In this document: positions 18,250 through 28,000 of the stretch, piece by piece
How the letters are laid out: the number at the start of each line of letters is the position of its first letter
Numbering within the stretch: position 1 is the first letter of the stretch
Assembly (NCBI RefSeq): GCF_011764425.1
Contig: NZ_BLPF01000002.1
Location: forward strand, 1,612,997-1,676,996
Source: Phytohabitans houttuyneae
Lineage (GTDB): Bacteria; Actinomycetota; Actinomycetes; Mycobacteriales; Micromonosporaceae
Direction of reading: 5' to 3'
Length of the DNA: 64,000 nt
Notes under the pieces: model-generated
What the model was told of the DNA's origin: nothing
The model's database searches: none
What the model saw: only the letters and a program-made list of their open reading frames with translations
Program-made: the position numbers and the translations under genes

Positions 18250-18612
18250 TCAGGCCGGCGGCAGCCAGGTGTAGCCGTGCAGGCCCTTGTGGCCGTAGAC
18301 GTACAGGGCGGTGCCGTCCCGGCTCCAGCGGCAGCCGGTCGGGCCGGGGACGCTCTCGTGGGTGCGGGTCTCGGCGAGGCAGTGGCCGGTGTGCGGGTCG
18401 TAGACGCGGACCAGGCCGTCGTCCTCGGTGCCGCGTTCGAACAATGTCTGCTGCGTGCGGTGGCTGAGCACCGCGAGCCAGCGCCCGTCGGGCGAGGTGG
18501 CGAGGTAGGTGATGGCGCGCCCGGCGTGCTCGTGCGCGACGAGGTCGCGCACCGCGCCGGTCAGCCCGCCCCAGACGCCGAGGAGCAGAAGGTCGCTGCC
18601 GAACGGTGTCAT
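18250..18612 (-). CDS. small WD40/beta-propeller-like protein of unknown function
   Basis: 120 residues from the ATG at 18612. Two propeller-like blades can be read: ITYLATSPDGRWLAVLSH then GLVRVYDPHTGHCLAET, and GCRWSRDGTALYVYGHKG. It is far too short to close a propeller, so it is either a fragment of a longer gene or a small strand-rich protein. There is no signal peptide. The stop lies 12 bp before the sigK promoter. Its start lies 72 bp after the stop of the sigma-fusion gene on the same strand, so co-transcription is possible. Confidence 0.5.
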   Translation of the reverse strand: MTPFGSDLLLLGVWGGLTGAVRDLVAHEHAGRAITYLATSPDGRWLAVLSHRTQQTLFERGTEDDGLVRVYDPHTGHCLAETRTHESVPGPTGCRWSRDGTALYVYGHKGLHGYTWLPPA

Positions 18613-18684
18613 GTGCGCCGCGACCGTGCACGGGCCGCATCGCCAAACGGTATCGGTGGCCGTCGAGCCGCCTCCACCCGTTTC

Positions 18685-20331
18685 TCAGCCGATGCGCCCG
18701 ACCGCGGCCGGGGCGAGCGCGGTGCACGCCTCCAGCGCCGCGCCGGCGGCGCCGCCCGCGATCATCTGCAGCTCCAGGGCGATGTTGGCCCGCCGGAGCA
18801 GCAGCGTGCTCATGTGGTCGCGCCCGTCCTCGTACACGATCCGCACGAACACGTTTTCGTCGCCGAGGCCCGGCACCGTGCCCGAGCTGATCCCGCCGGT
18901 GCCGCTCGGGTATGCGGCCTGGAGCTTGCCGCGCATGTCCGCGAACGCGGCCTCCGGCTGCGCGCCGAGGTCGAAAGCGGTCAGGAACAACGCGTTGATC
19001 TCGAGCCGGCCGACGTCCGGCGCGAAGTAGCCGCGCACGCCGGGGCGCTGGAGGATGGCGTCGTCGGTGGTACCCGCGAACGGCGTGCACGGGTTGGCCG
19101 GCCAGCCCGTCGCGGACGCCACCTCGCCGGGCGTGACCAGCGCGCACGGCTGGGGGAGGGCCAGCGCGGCCGGCGCCGCGGCCGGGCCGGCACCTGTCGC
19201 GCCCACCTCGCCGGCCGCGGTGCGGGGCTGGCCGCGCGTGCCGAACGGTGGCACGTCGAGCCCCGCCGCGAGCACCACCGCCGCGACAGCCACCACCGCC
19301 ACGGCGGCCACCAGTCCGGCGATGCGGGGGCGCAGCTTGCCGCGCCGTCGCCGGCGCCTGGGCCGCCGGTCGCGACCGCCGTCGGCAGGTTCCTCGTGCC
19401 GGTGGCGGGCCGTGGGTTCCGGCATGGGTACCTGCGGCAGCGCCAGCAGCGGCGGCAGCGTGACGATCAGCCACCAGTAGATGACCTCGGAGCGTTTGCG
19501 CTCCGGGTCGCAGATCCGGCAGGCGCCGTCGCGCCCGCCCGTGCGGTTGGGGCTCGGGTCCAGGTGCTTGCCGATCTCGCGGTACAGCGTCGTGGTCACC
19601 TCGGCACCCGCCGAGACGCGCTGCCACACCTCGGCCTTGAGCTCGGCCAGCCGCGGGCACGGCGGAGACGTCCACGCGGTCGTCGGCTCCTGGAGCCACA
19701 CGGTGACATGCGCCCGGCCGCGCAGGTGGTGCATCGCCCGCTCGCCCTGGGTCTGCGCGGTGGCGGCGCTCAGCCCGCCGCCCAGGACCTGCGCGACCTC
19801 GCCGTACGACCGGCCCTGCTGGCGCAGGCACAGGACCATGCGCTCCTGGTGGGACAGGCCGGCCAGCTCCTCGAGCACCCGGCGGGAGCGGTAGCCGAAG
19901 GCGGCGGCGGCCGGGTCGGCCCCGCCGGGTACCACGGTGGTGTCGTCGTGGTGCGTCTCGACCCGCAGAGCCCGGGCGTGTCCCAGGTGGTCGACGACCG
20001 GCACCTCGCGGCGCCGGTCACTGATGCCGCGACCGAGGTCGTGGCACACGTTGCGGGTGATCTTCCGGATGTAGGCGGTGCCGTTGACGATCGGCCCGGC
20101 GGCCGGGTCGCGGCGGCGCAGATGCTCCAGCAGCCGCCGCCACGTCTCCTGCTCGGCTTCGTACGCCGCTTCCACACTGGCGAGAATGCTCAGGCACAGC
20201 GGGTGGACCGCCTGGTGCACGGCGTTCGTCAGTTCCTGGGCGGTCGCCGCGTCCAGGTCCTGCGTGGCGAGGCGCTCGATCAGCGGGGCGAGCCGATCCG
20301 GCACATCCTCGGCTTCAGCTCCGTCGAGCAT
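18685..20331 (-). CDS. sigma-70-like factor fused to a membrane helix and extracellular domain
   Basis: 548 residues from the ATG at 20331; the GTG at 20334 is equally possible, behind GGAAAG. The N-terminal half reads as an ECF-like sigma factor: a region-2-like TAYIRKITRNVCHDLGR, and a region-4-like LSHQERMVLCLRQQGRSYGE with EVAQVLGGGLSAATAQ. A Cys pair (CRICDPERKR) follows, then an Arg-rich stretch and one membrane helix (IAGLVAAVAVVAVAAVVLAAG). About 190 outer residues open with PCALVTPGEVASATGWPANP, in the style of DUF3558-like secreted domains. A sigma factor tethered by its own C-terminus would act as a membrane-held regulator; that role is inference. Confidence 0.7.
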   Translation of the reverse strand: MLDGAEAEDVPDRLAPLIERLATQDLDAATAQELTNAVHQAVHPLCLSILASVEAAYEAEQETWRRLLEHLRRRDPAAGPIVNGTAYIRKITRNVCHDLGRGISDRRREVPVVDHLGHARALRVETHHDDTTVVPGGADPAAAAFGYRSRRVLEELAGLSHQERMVLCLRQQGRSYGEVAQVLGGGLSAATAQTQGERAMHHLRGRAHVTVWLQEPTTAWTSPPCPRLAELKAEVWQRVSAGAEVTTTLYREIGKHLDPSPNRTGGRDGACRICDPERKRSEVIYWWLIVTLPPLLALPQVPMPEPTARHRHEEPADGGRDRRPRRRRRRGKLRPRIAGLVAAVAVVAVAAVVLAAGLDVPPFGTRGQPRTAAGEVGATGAGPAAAPAALALPQPCALVTPGEVASATGWPANPCTPFAGTTDDAILQRPGVRGYFAPDVGRLEINALFLTAFDLGAQPEAAFADMRGKLQAAYPSGTGGISSGTVPGLGDENVFVRIVYEDGRDHMSTLLLRRANIALELQMIAGGAAGAALEACTALAPAAVGRIG

Positions 20332-20583
20332 CACGGTCACCAACTTTCCGGGCGGCACGGCAAATCGTTCCGGTACCGGATCCGGTAAGCACTCCCCGTG
20401 GCGGCCAGTGTCCGGTGCGTGATCGGCCACGGTCCGCTGGTCTGTCGGCTCGCGGTAAGTGCCGGCGGAGCCGAGGGAAAAAATCTTGCGCCGGCCTGTC
20501 GGTTTCCGGGGCGGGCCGCTGTCTGGGGCGGTGCCGGGCGAAGGAGCCCGGCCCACTGATGCCCTCACTCCCCGGAGGCCCTC

Positions 20584-20838
20584 GTGTCCCGTACCGGCGT
20601 GCTCTCGCTGCTCGCCTCGCTCACCGGAGCCGCCGCGCTCCTCGGCGACGTGCTCAGCCTGGTGATCCTCGTCGTCCCTCGCGCCGCACCACAGTCGCAT
20701 GTGGAGGCTGTGTTCACGATCGTCAACCTCGCCGGCTTGCTGCTCGGCGTCTGCTGTGGACTGTCCAAGGGGCGGCTGAAGAGAGCGTCACGTAAGGTGG
20801 ATCGATTGCGCCCAGCGAGACGCGATCTCGTCTCATGA
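20584..20838 (+). CDS. small membrane protein, 84 aa
   Basis: The GTG at 20584 has GGAGG six bases upstream. Two hydrophobic segments (LLASLTGAAALLGDVLSLVILVV and AVFTIVNLAGLLLGVCCGL) are separated by a short polar loop. The tail is basic (KGRLKRASRKVDRLRPARR), so it probably faces the cytoplasm. It is divergent from the sigma-fusion gene, with about 250 bp between starts. No family recognised. Confidence 0.6.
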   Translation: MSRTGVLSLLASLTGAAALLGDVLSLVILVVPRAAPQSHVEAVFTIVNLAGLLLGVCCGLSKGRLKRASRKVDRLRPARRDLVS

Positions 20839-20963
20839 GGTAGGGTTGGCGGGTGGCGGCGTGGACGGTCCACCGCAAACACGGCCACGCCGCCTTTCTC
20901 AAAGCTCCCGGGATCGTCCTCTGGTTAGATCGTTTCGACGATCGACGGAGAGGGCGGTACGCC

Positions 20964-21443
20964 GTGACACCGGAGCTTCGCGAGCAGGAGGAACGCCTCC
21001 AGTTCGACCGCTTTGACCATGACGACGCCTGGGAGCTGGGAAACCTTCTGGTCCGGCTGGCCAGGGAGCGCGGCCTCCCGGTCACCGTCGACATCCGCCG
21101 CGGCGACCACCAGCTCTTCCACTACGCGCTGCCGGGCACGTCGCCCGACAACGACGACTGGATCGAACGGAAGATCCGCGTCGTCCGCCGGTTCGGACAC
21201 AGCTCGTACCTCGTGGGCCAGAGCTACCGCGACCGGGGCACCACCTTCGACGCCGAGCCCCACCTCGAACCGGCCCTGTACGCCGCGCACGGCGGCTGCT
21301 TCCCGATCATCGTCAAGGGCACCGGCCCGGTCGGCACCGTCACCGTCTCGGGCCTGCCCCAACTCGACGATCACCGCCTGGTCGTCGAGGCCATCGAGGC
21401 GTTCCTGGAATCCAGGGGCGCGGAAAAGAGCCCCGGCTCGTAG
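20964..21443 (+). CDS. heme-degrading / UPF0303-like protein (PF03928 type)
   Basis: 159 residues from the GTG at 20964, behind GGAGAGGGCGG; the open frame extends upstream to 20853 but that part is unlike the family. Matching segments are ELGNLLVRLARERGLPVTVD, IRRGDHQLFHYALPGTSPDN, DWIERKIRVVRRFGHSSYLV, YAAHGGCFPI and VGTVTVSGLPQLDDH. These are the conserved blocks of the UPF0303/heme-degrading group. Biochemistry in bacteria is poorly defined; heme binding is known for some relatives. It stands alone on this strand. Confidence 0.8.
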   Translation: MTPELREQEERLQFDRFDHDDAWELGNLLVRLARERGLPVTVDIRRGDHQLFHYALPGTSPDNDDWIERKIRVVRRFGHSSYLVGQSYRDRGTTFDAEPHLEPALYAAHGGCFPIIVKGTGPVGTVTVSGLPQLDDHRLVVEAIEAFLESRGAEKSPGS

Positions 21444-21562
21444 GACCTGATTCTCCACTTTCGACCGTCCGCGACGATTAGGCGCTCGGTTGTCTGGCCA
21501 GGCGGCTGTGCCGTCGTAGAAGTCGGTAGCCGGCCAGGGTTGCGGCTGCTTGACTTCGACAT

Positions 21563-22467
21563 GTGATTAGTGATGTGAGGCTCCGCGCGTGCCTCGCGGA
21601 TTCGTGGGGTTTGGCGGACCCGACGGTAGAGGTCCACAACGGCGGGATGAACTCGGCGACGTGGTTCGTCAGCGTGGGTGGTGAGCGCTGGGTCGCCAAG
21701 GCGGTCGTTCCGGCTTCGCGCCGCTCCTTCGTTGCGGGTCTGGCGGTGGCGTCTGCACTTGAAGCAACCGGGATTCCAGCGGGAGCCCCGGTAGCCACCC
21801 GGCAGGGACAGTTTGTCGTTGATGTCGATGACGTCCCGTGGCGTTGCTGGACTGGGTTCCAGGTGAGGAACTGTCGGGGGCAGATCTAGGCGATCACCGG
21901 CTGATCGGCGCGACCCTCGCTCGGGTGCACGCTGCGCTTTGCGAGGTGTCGGTTGCCGTTGCTGATCGATTCCACTGGGTCGATCCGGATGGCGAGCACC
22001 TGGGGATTCGCCCGTGGGTTCGGGATGCTGTGGCCGCGGGTGTCGCTGCGTACGACGAGCTTGATCCACCGTCGCTGTCGCGGGGTCTGTTGCATACCGA
22101 TCCGGCTCCGCAGGCGTTCCGGTTGGACCGTGCACGTGGAGTCTGCGGTTTGATCGACTGGAGCACCGCCATGACCGGGCCGCTGTTGTACGACCTGGCG
22201 TCGGCGGTGATGTATGTCGGGGGCCCGGGCCGCGCGGGTTCCTTGGTGGAGGCGTATCTGGACGATGGGATTGTTCCGCGGGTCGAGGTCGAACGTGGCC
22301 TGCTGGCGATGTTGCGTTTCCGGTGGGCTGTGCAGGCCGACTATTTCGCTCGCCGGATCGCAGCCGAAGATCTGACTGGCATCGCCAGTGCTGCTGAGAA
22401 CGAGGTTGGATTGGAGGACGCTCGAGGCTGGCTCAGCCGCCTGAGTCGGACGGGGTCCACCTTGTGA
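21563..22467 (+). pseudogene. aminoglycoside-phosphotransferase-family kinase, one frameshift
   Basis: The first frame (GTG at 21563) gives LRACLADSWGLADPTVEVHN, GGMNSATWFVSVGGERWVAK and QFVVDVDDVP. The second frame continues with VALLDWVPGEEL to 22467. One extra G near 21838 would join them into about 301 residues. The catalytic loop is HTDPAPQAFRLD and the metal loop is GLIDWSTAMTGPLLYDLAS, both in the APH/choline-kinase style. Such enzymes phosphorylate small molecules; the substrate is unknown. Whether the break is real is uncertain. Confidence 0.7.
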
Positions 22468-22537
22468 AGGTGTAGCCGGCGGACCAGGAACCTCCCGCGA
22501 GGTAGGCCCGATCCACCGTCCGTTGGAGCAGGATGGC

Positions 22538-24954
22538 GTGGTGCTGCCTGTCGAGAAGGTGCTTCCCGCGGTCGGCGACGCCCTGCAAGACGGGGGCGCC
22601 GCCGTCCTTGTGGCGCCGCCGGGTGCCGGCAAGACGACGCTGGTGCCGCTGGCCTTGATGGAGCGGATACCGGGCCGCGTCGTGGTCGCGGAGCCGCGCC
22701 GGATCGCTGCCCGCGCGGCGGCGCGGCGGATGGCCGCCCTGCTCGGGGACCGGGTCGGCGGGCAGGTGGGATACACCGTTCGGGGAGATCGCCGGGTCAG
22801 CGCGGCGACCCGCGTGGAGGTGGTGACCACCGGCGTGCTCGTACGGCGGCTGCAGCGCGACCCCGACCTGCCCGGCACCGGCGCGGTGATCCTGGACGAG
22901 TGTCACGAGCGGCACCTGGACGCGGACCTGGCCCTGGCCTTCTGCGTCGACGTACGCGCCACGCTCCGGCCCGACCTGCGGCTGCTCGCGATGTCCGCGA
23001 CGGCCGACCCGGTGGCGGTGGCCCGCGCGCTGGGCGCCGGGGAGGTCGTGGTGGCCGAGGAGGCCTCACACCCCGTCGACGTGGTGTGGACGCCGCCACC
23101 CCGGCCGGTGGACGCGCCGCTCGGCCTGCGCGTCGACCCGCGGCTGCTGGACCATGTCGCCGCCACGGTGCGGCGGGCGTGGAGCGAGCGCGAGGGTGAC
23201 GTGCTGGTGTTTCTGCCCGGCGCCGGTGAGATCAGGGCGGTCGCCTCTCGGCTGGCCGACCTCACCGTGCTGATGCTGCACGGCCGTCTGGACGCCGCCG
23301 CCCAGGACGCAGTGCTGCGGCCGGGCGCCGGGCGGCGGGTCGTGCTGGCCACCGCGGTCGCCGAGAGCAGCCTGACCGTGCCCGGCGTCCGGGTCGTCGT
23401 CGACGCGGGCCTGAGCCGGGTGCCGCGCACCGACCAGGCCCGCGGGCTGGGCACGCTGGTCACCGTGCCGGTGTCGCGGTCGACCGCCGACCAGCGCGCC
23501 GGCCGGGCCGGGCGAGAGGCGCCCGGCGTGGTGTACCGCTGCTGGTCGCCGGCGCAGCACGAGCGGCTGCCGGCCCAGCCCGAGCCCGAGATCGCGGCGG
23601 CCGACCTGACCGGCTTCGCGCTCGACCTGGCTTGCTGGGGAGACCCGGACGGCGGCGGGCTGGCGCTGCCGGACAAGCCCCCGCCGGTGCGATGCGGGCC
23701 GCGGCCCGGACGCTGCGCGCGCTCGGCGCGGTCGAGGACAGCGGTCGGGTCACCGCGCGCGGGCGCGCGATCGCCGCTGTCGGCGCGCACCCGCGGCTGG
23801 CCCGGGCACTGCTCGACGGCGCGCCGGCGGTCGGCGCCGACCGGGCCGCGCAGATCGTCGCGCTGCTCACCGAGCAGGCGGCCGGCGAGGATCTCGTCGC
23901 GGTGTGGCGCCAGCAGCGTGGCAGCGGCGACCGCCAGTGGCAGACAGAGGTGCGCCGGCTGCGCGCCGAGGCCGGTGACTGGCCGAGGACGGAGCTGACG
24001 GACGACCTGGCCGCCGGGCTGGTTGTCGGTCTGGCGTACCCGGAGCGGCTGGCCCGGGTCCGGCAGCCGGGCGGCACGGAGTACCTCATGGTCGGTGGGA
24101 CCGCCGCGAACCTCGCGCCGGGGTCGGTGCTGGCGGGTGTCGCCTGGCTGGCGATCGCCGTCGCGGACCGTGACCCGCGCCAGCCGGCGGCACGCATCCG
24201 GTCGGCCGCCGCGATCGACGAGGCGACCGCGCGGGTGGCCGGCGCGGGCCACCTGGTGCGGGGCCAGGAGGTGGCCTGGTCCGGCGGCGACGTGGTCGCC
24301 CGCGAGTTCGAGCGGCTCGGCGCGGTCACGCTGGTCGAGCGGCCCCTGCCCGATCCGGACCGGGACGCGCTCGACCGTGCCCTGCTGGAAGGGCTGCGCC
24401 GCGAGGGCCTGCCGCTGCTGCCGTGGGACCGTGACGCGCGGGGGCTGCGCGAGCGGCTCGCGTTCTGCCGGCACGCGCTCGGCGCCCCGTGGCCGGACGT
24501 GTCCGACGACGCCCTGCTGCGTACGGCCGGGGAATGGCTGGGTCCGGAGCTGCACGCCGCGCGGCGCCGAGCCGACCTCGAACGCGTCGACGTCGCCACC
24601 GCCCTGCGGCGGCTGCTGCCCTGGCCGCAGGCCGCGGCGCTGGACCGGGTGGCGCCGGAGCGGCTGCTGGTGCCTGGCGGGTCACGGCTGCGGGTGGACT
24701 ACGCCGATCCGCAGGCGCCGGTGCTGGCGCTGCGGGTGCAGGAGGCGTTCGGCTGGCAGCGGGCGCCCGTGATCGCGGACGGGCGGGTGACCGTCCTGCT
24801 GCACCTGCTGTCACCGGCGCGGCGCCCGGTCGCGGTCACGGCCGATCTGGAATCGTTCTGGCGCACCGGCTATCCGCGGGTACGCGCCGAGCTGCGCGGC
24901 CGCTACCCCCGTCACGCGTGGCCCGAGGACCCGACCGCCCCGTCCCGGCCGTGA
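22538..24954 (+). pseudogene. hrpB: ATP-dependent RNA helicase HrpB, one frameshift
   Basis: The start is GTG at 22538 (GTG 22541 also fits), with GGAG upstream. The DEAH helicase core has Walker A VAPPGAGKTTLVP, motif II DECHERH, motif III MSATAD and motif VI DQRAGRAGR. Frame 1 is coherent to about 23690 (LALPDKPPP). The helicase-associated and HrpB C-terminal domains follow in another frame from GAMRAAARTLRALGAVED to TAPSRP. One extra G in the run near 23685 restores a protein of about 805 residues, the usual HrpB length. HrpB is a putative RNA helicase without an agreed role. Confidence 0.85.
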
Positions 24955-25092
24955 CAGCCACCGGGGACGTCCGGATACATGATCGTCGGCTGTGGCTTAA
25001 GTGAGTCATCCGGAAGCCGACACCTTGCATCATCGCGCGCCTCCACCGGCTCCTGCGTCTGACTCGACGCCGGAGATCCCGCTGGAGGAAGC

Positions 25093-28000
25093 ATGCACCG
25101 CGACGAATCGCTGCCCAGTCACGACAAGGTCTTCGGCGAGCTCGACGTGCCGATCGTCGACGAGGCGCGGTCGGTGTACTCCCCGGCGGCCTACCTGGCC
25201 GACCTCCTCCAACTGGCCGAGGACTGCGCCACCGGCGTGCCCGAGGGCGCCGAGCGGCTCGGCGACCGGCGGCCCGACCTCGCCCGCGTGCTGCTCGACG
25301 CGCGGGCGAGCTTCACCGAGGTGCCGTACCTGGACATCGTCAACGAGGTGCTGGGGGAGCGGGTCGGTGGCGGCGCCGACCCGTTCGCGCGGCTCGCCGC
25401 GGCACGGTACCCGTTCCTCGCGCCGTTCTCCCTCGCCCACGAGCGGCTGCGCCAGTGCCTGCGCGAGCTGGGCGTCGACCCGGTCGAGCTGTACCGCCGG
25501 TTCGCGCCGCACGCCCACCCGGACGTCGTCGCCCGCGAACACCTGGGGCTCACCGCGGCCGAGGTGACGATGGTGACCACCGCCCTCGACGGTGGCCAGG
25601 CGCTGCGTGAGCAGTACAACCTGGGCGGCGGCGAGGCGTTCGACGCGCTGGCCGACGCCGACCGGTTCCGGCGCGCCGCCGGCCTGACCCAGGCAGAGCT
25701 GCGCGAGCTTGTGTACGGCGAGCTCGGCGCCGGCGAGCGGGACGCGGCGGCCGCCTTCTTCGTGCACCAGGGCGGCGAGGTCGTGTCGCTCGACGCGGAC
25801 GAGCGGCGCCTGGTGCTCGCCGGCGGCACCGGATCCGTGCCGGTCGCCTGGTTCGACCGGGCCAGCCGGTTCATCCGGCTGGCCCGCCGCACCGGAATGT
25901 CCTTTGTGGAGCTCGATCGGGTGCTGCGGGCGTGTGCGGGCAACCGGCTCGACCTGGCCGCCGTCCGGGCGCTCGCGGTCGTCAGCCACCTGCGCCGGGA
26001 GCTCGACCTGCCGGTCGACGTGGTGGCCAGCCTGGTAGCCCCGATCGAGACGCTGGGCGTCGGCGACGCGGCACCGGCAGACCTGTTCAACCGGGTCTTC
26101 AACGTGCCCTTCGCGGCGCTGGACGGCACCGTGCTGCGCGGGCCGGGCATGCCGCCTCCGGACTACGCCGGCCTGGCCGAGCTGCGCTGCACCGGCGACA
26201 TCCTCGCGCCGGTGAACGCGGAGTACCGGCGGCGGGTGGGCGCCGCCGTGGGGCTGGCCGCGCACGACCTCGCCGCGGTCGTCACCCGTGCCCGCGAGCG
26301 CGGCCCCGCCGGCCTGTTCGGCCGCACCGGAGCCGGCCTTGCCGAGCTGTCGCTGCTGCACCGGGTCGGCCGGCTCACCGCGGCGCTGGACATCTCCGTC
26401 ACGGAGCTGTTCGCCCTGCTCGACGTCCTGGACAGCGACCCGTCCATGAAGCGGTACACGACCTTCCCCGTCCTCGTCGACAGCGGAGCCTCAAACGCCG
26501 GCGGCGACCTGGTGCTCGCCGGTGCCGAAGGCCCGGACGCGGGCCTGTGGCTCGTACAAACCCTGCTGGCCGTGGTGCGCTGGATGCGGGCGACCGGCCT
26601 GACCGCCACCGACCTGGCCGGCATCCTGGGCGGTGCGGCGGGAGAGGGCGCGGAAGACCGGCTCCTGCTGGACGGCCTGCGCGCGCGTTTCGAAGCGATC
26701 GCGCCGGCCGCCGCCGTGTTCGGCTCCGAGCGCTTCGGCGAGCGGGCGGCACAGGTCATCCGCGACGTCATCGCCGACGCCGCGGCCGGCGCCGGGCGCG
26801 GCGGGTCGCTGCTGCGCGTCGACCCGCCGCTGCGGGAGGCCGCCGCACGCACCGCGCTGGCGGAGCTGAGCGCGGTCGCCGCCAACGACTTCCTTGGCCT
26901 GGGACTCGGTGACCGGCTGGCCGCCAAGGCGTACACGAACCTCACGCTCGCCGGCTACCTCGGCGAAGGCGGCGCGGTCGTGGTGGAGCGCGTGCCCGCC
27001 ACGCCCGCGGAGCTGCGCCTTCGCGGCGACTTCGCCGCATACCAGGACATGCTCTTCGACCTGGTGGGCAAGCTCTGCGAGGGGAGCGAACAGCCGGCCT
27101 TCTACCCGTCCGACCTGGCCAGCCTCGCTGGCATGAGCGAGGCCGAACGCACCGAGCTGTACGACAACCTCGTCCACAACGGATATTTGACCTCGACCGG
27201 TGAGGTGCTGGACCCGGGCTTCTTCGCGACGATCGGCAACCGGACCGCCTTCGCCGTCGACGCCGACCTCGCCGACCTCGCTGACGGGGTGCACGCCCTG
27301 CTGCTGGACCTCGCCGGCCGGTCCGGCGCACTCGCCCCGGAGGACCTGCACGGCCTGGCCGACGCGGCCGCCGCCCAGCGGGTCGCGGACCGGCTCGCCG
27401 CGCGGCACCTGCGCGACGGGCGGCTCACCGAGGAGGCGGCCGCCCTCGTCGCCGACCCCGACGCCGCGCTCGGCCTGGACGGCTTCACCGCCGCCGAGAA
27501 CGCCACGATCGCCCACCAGCTCCGGGTGATCCTCGCCGACGGCCGGCCGTTCCGGGTGGATCCGGCGGCCCTGACCGCGCTCGGGTTCACCGACGACGAG
27601 CGCCGCCGCCTGCTGGCCCAGCTCGTCGAGGCCGGCCACCTCACCGAGGCGCTCGGCGTCGCCCCGCAGCGGTTGGCGTACTTCGCGCACGCCCCGCACG
27701 CCGCGGACTTCGGCCTGCCCGGTCTGGTCGACTTCCGGGTGGAGATCTTCCACCTGCTGCACGCCGCCGCGACCGAGACCGTCGCCGGTACCGCGCACAT
27801 CACCGGCGTGCTGGAGCGACTCGCGACCGCGCAGCACGCGACGCTTGTCGAGTACCTCAGGGAGGGGCTCGGCGTGCCGGCCGCGACCGTACAGGCGATC
27901 TGCGCGGCCGTCGCCGGTGACCTCGACCGTGCCCTGGACGTGCTGGTGGAGCCGCTGCTGGCCGACCCCGCCGCGGTCGCCGACGACCCGTACCCGCGCC

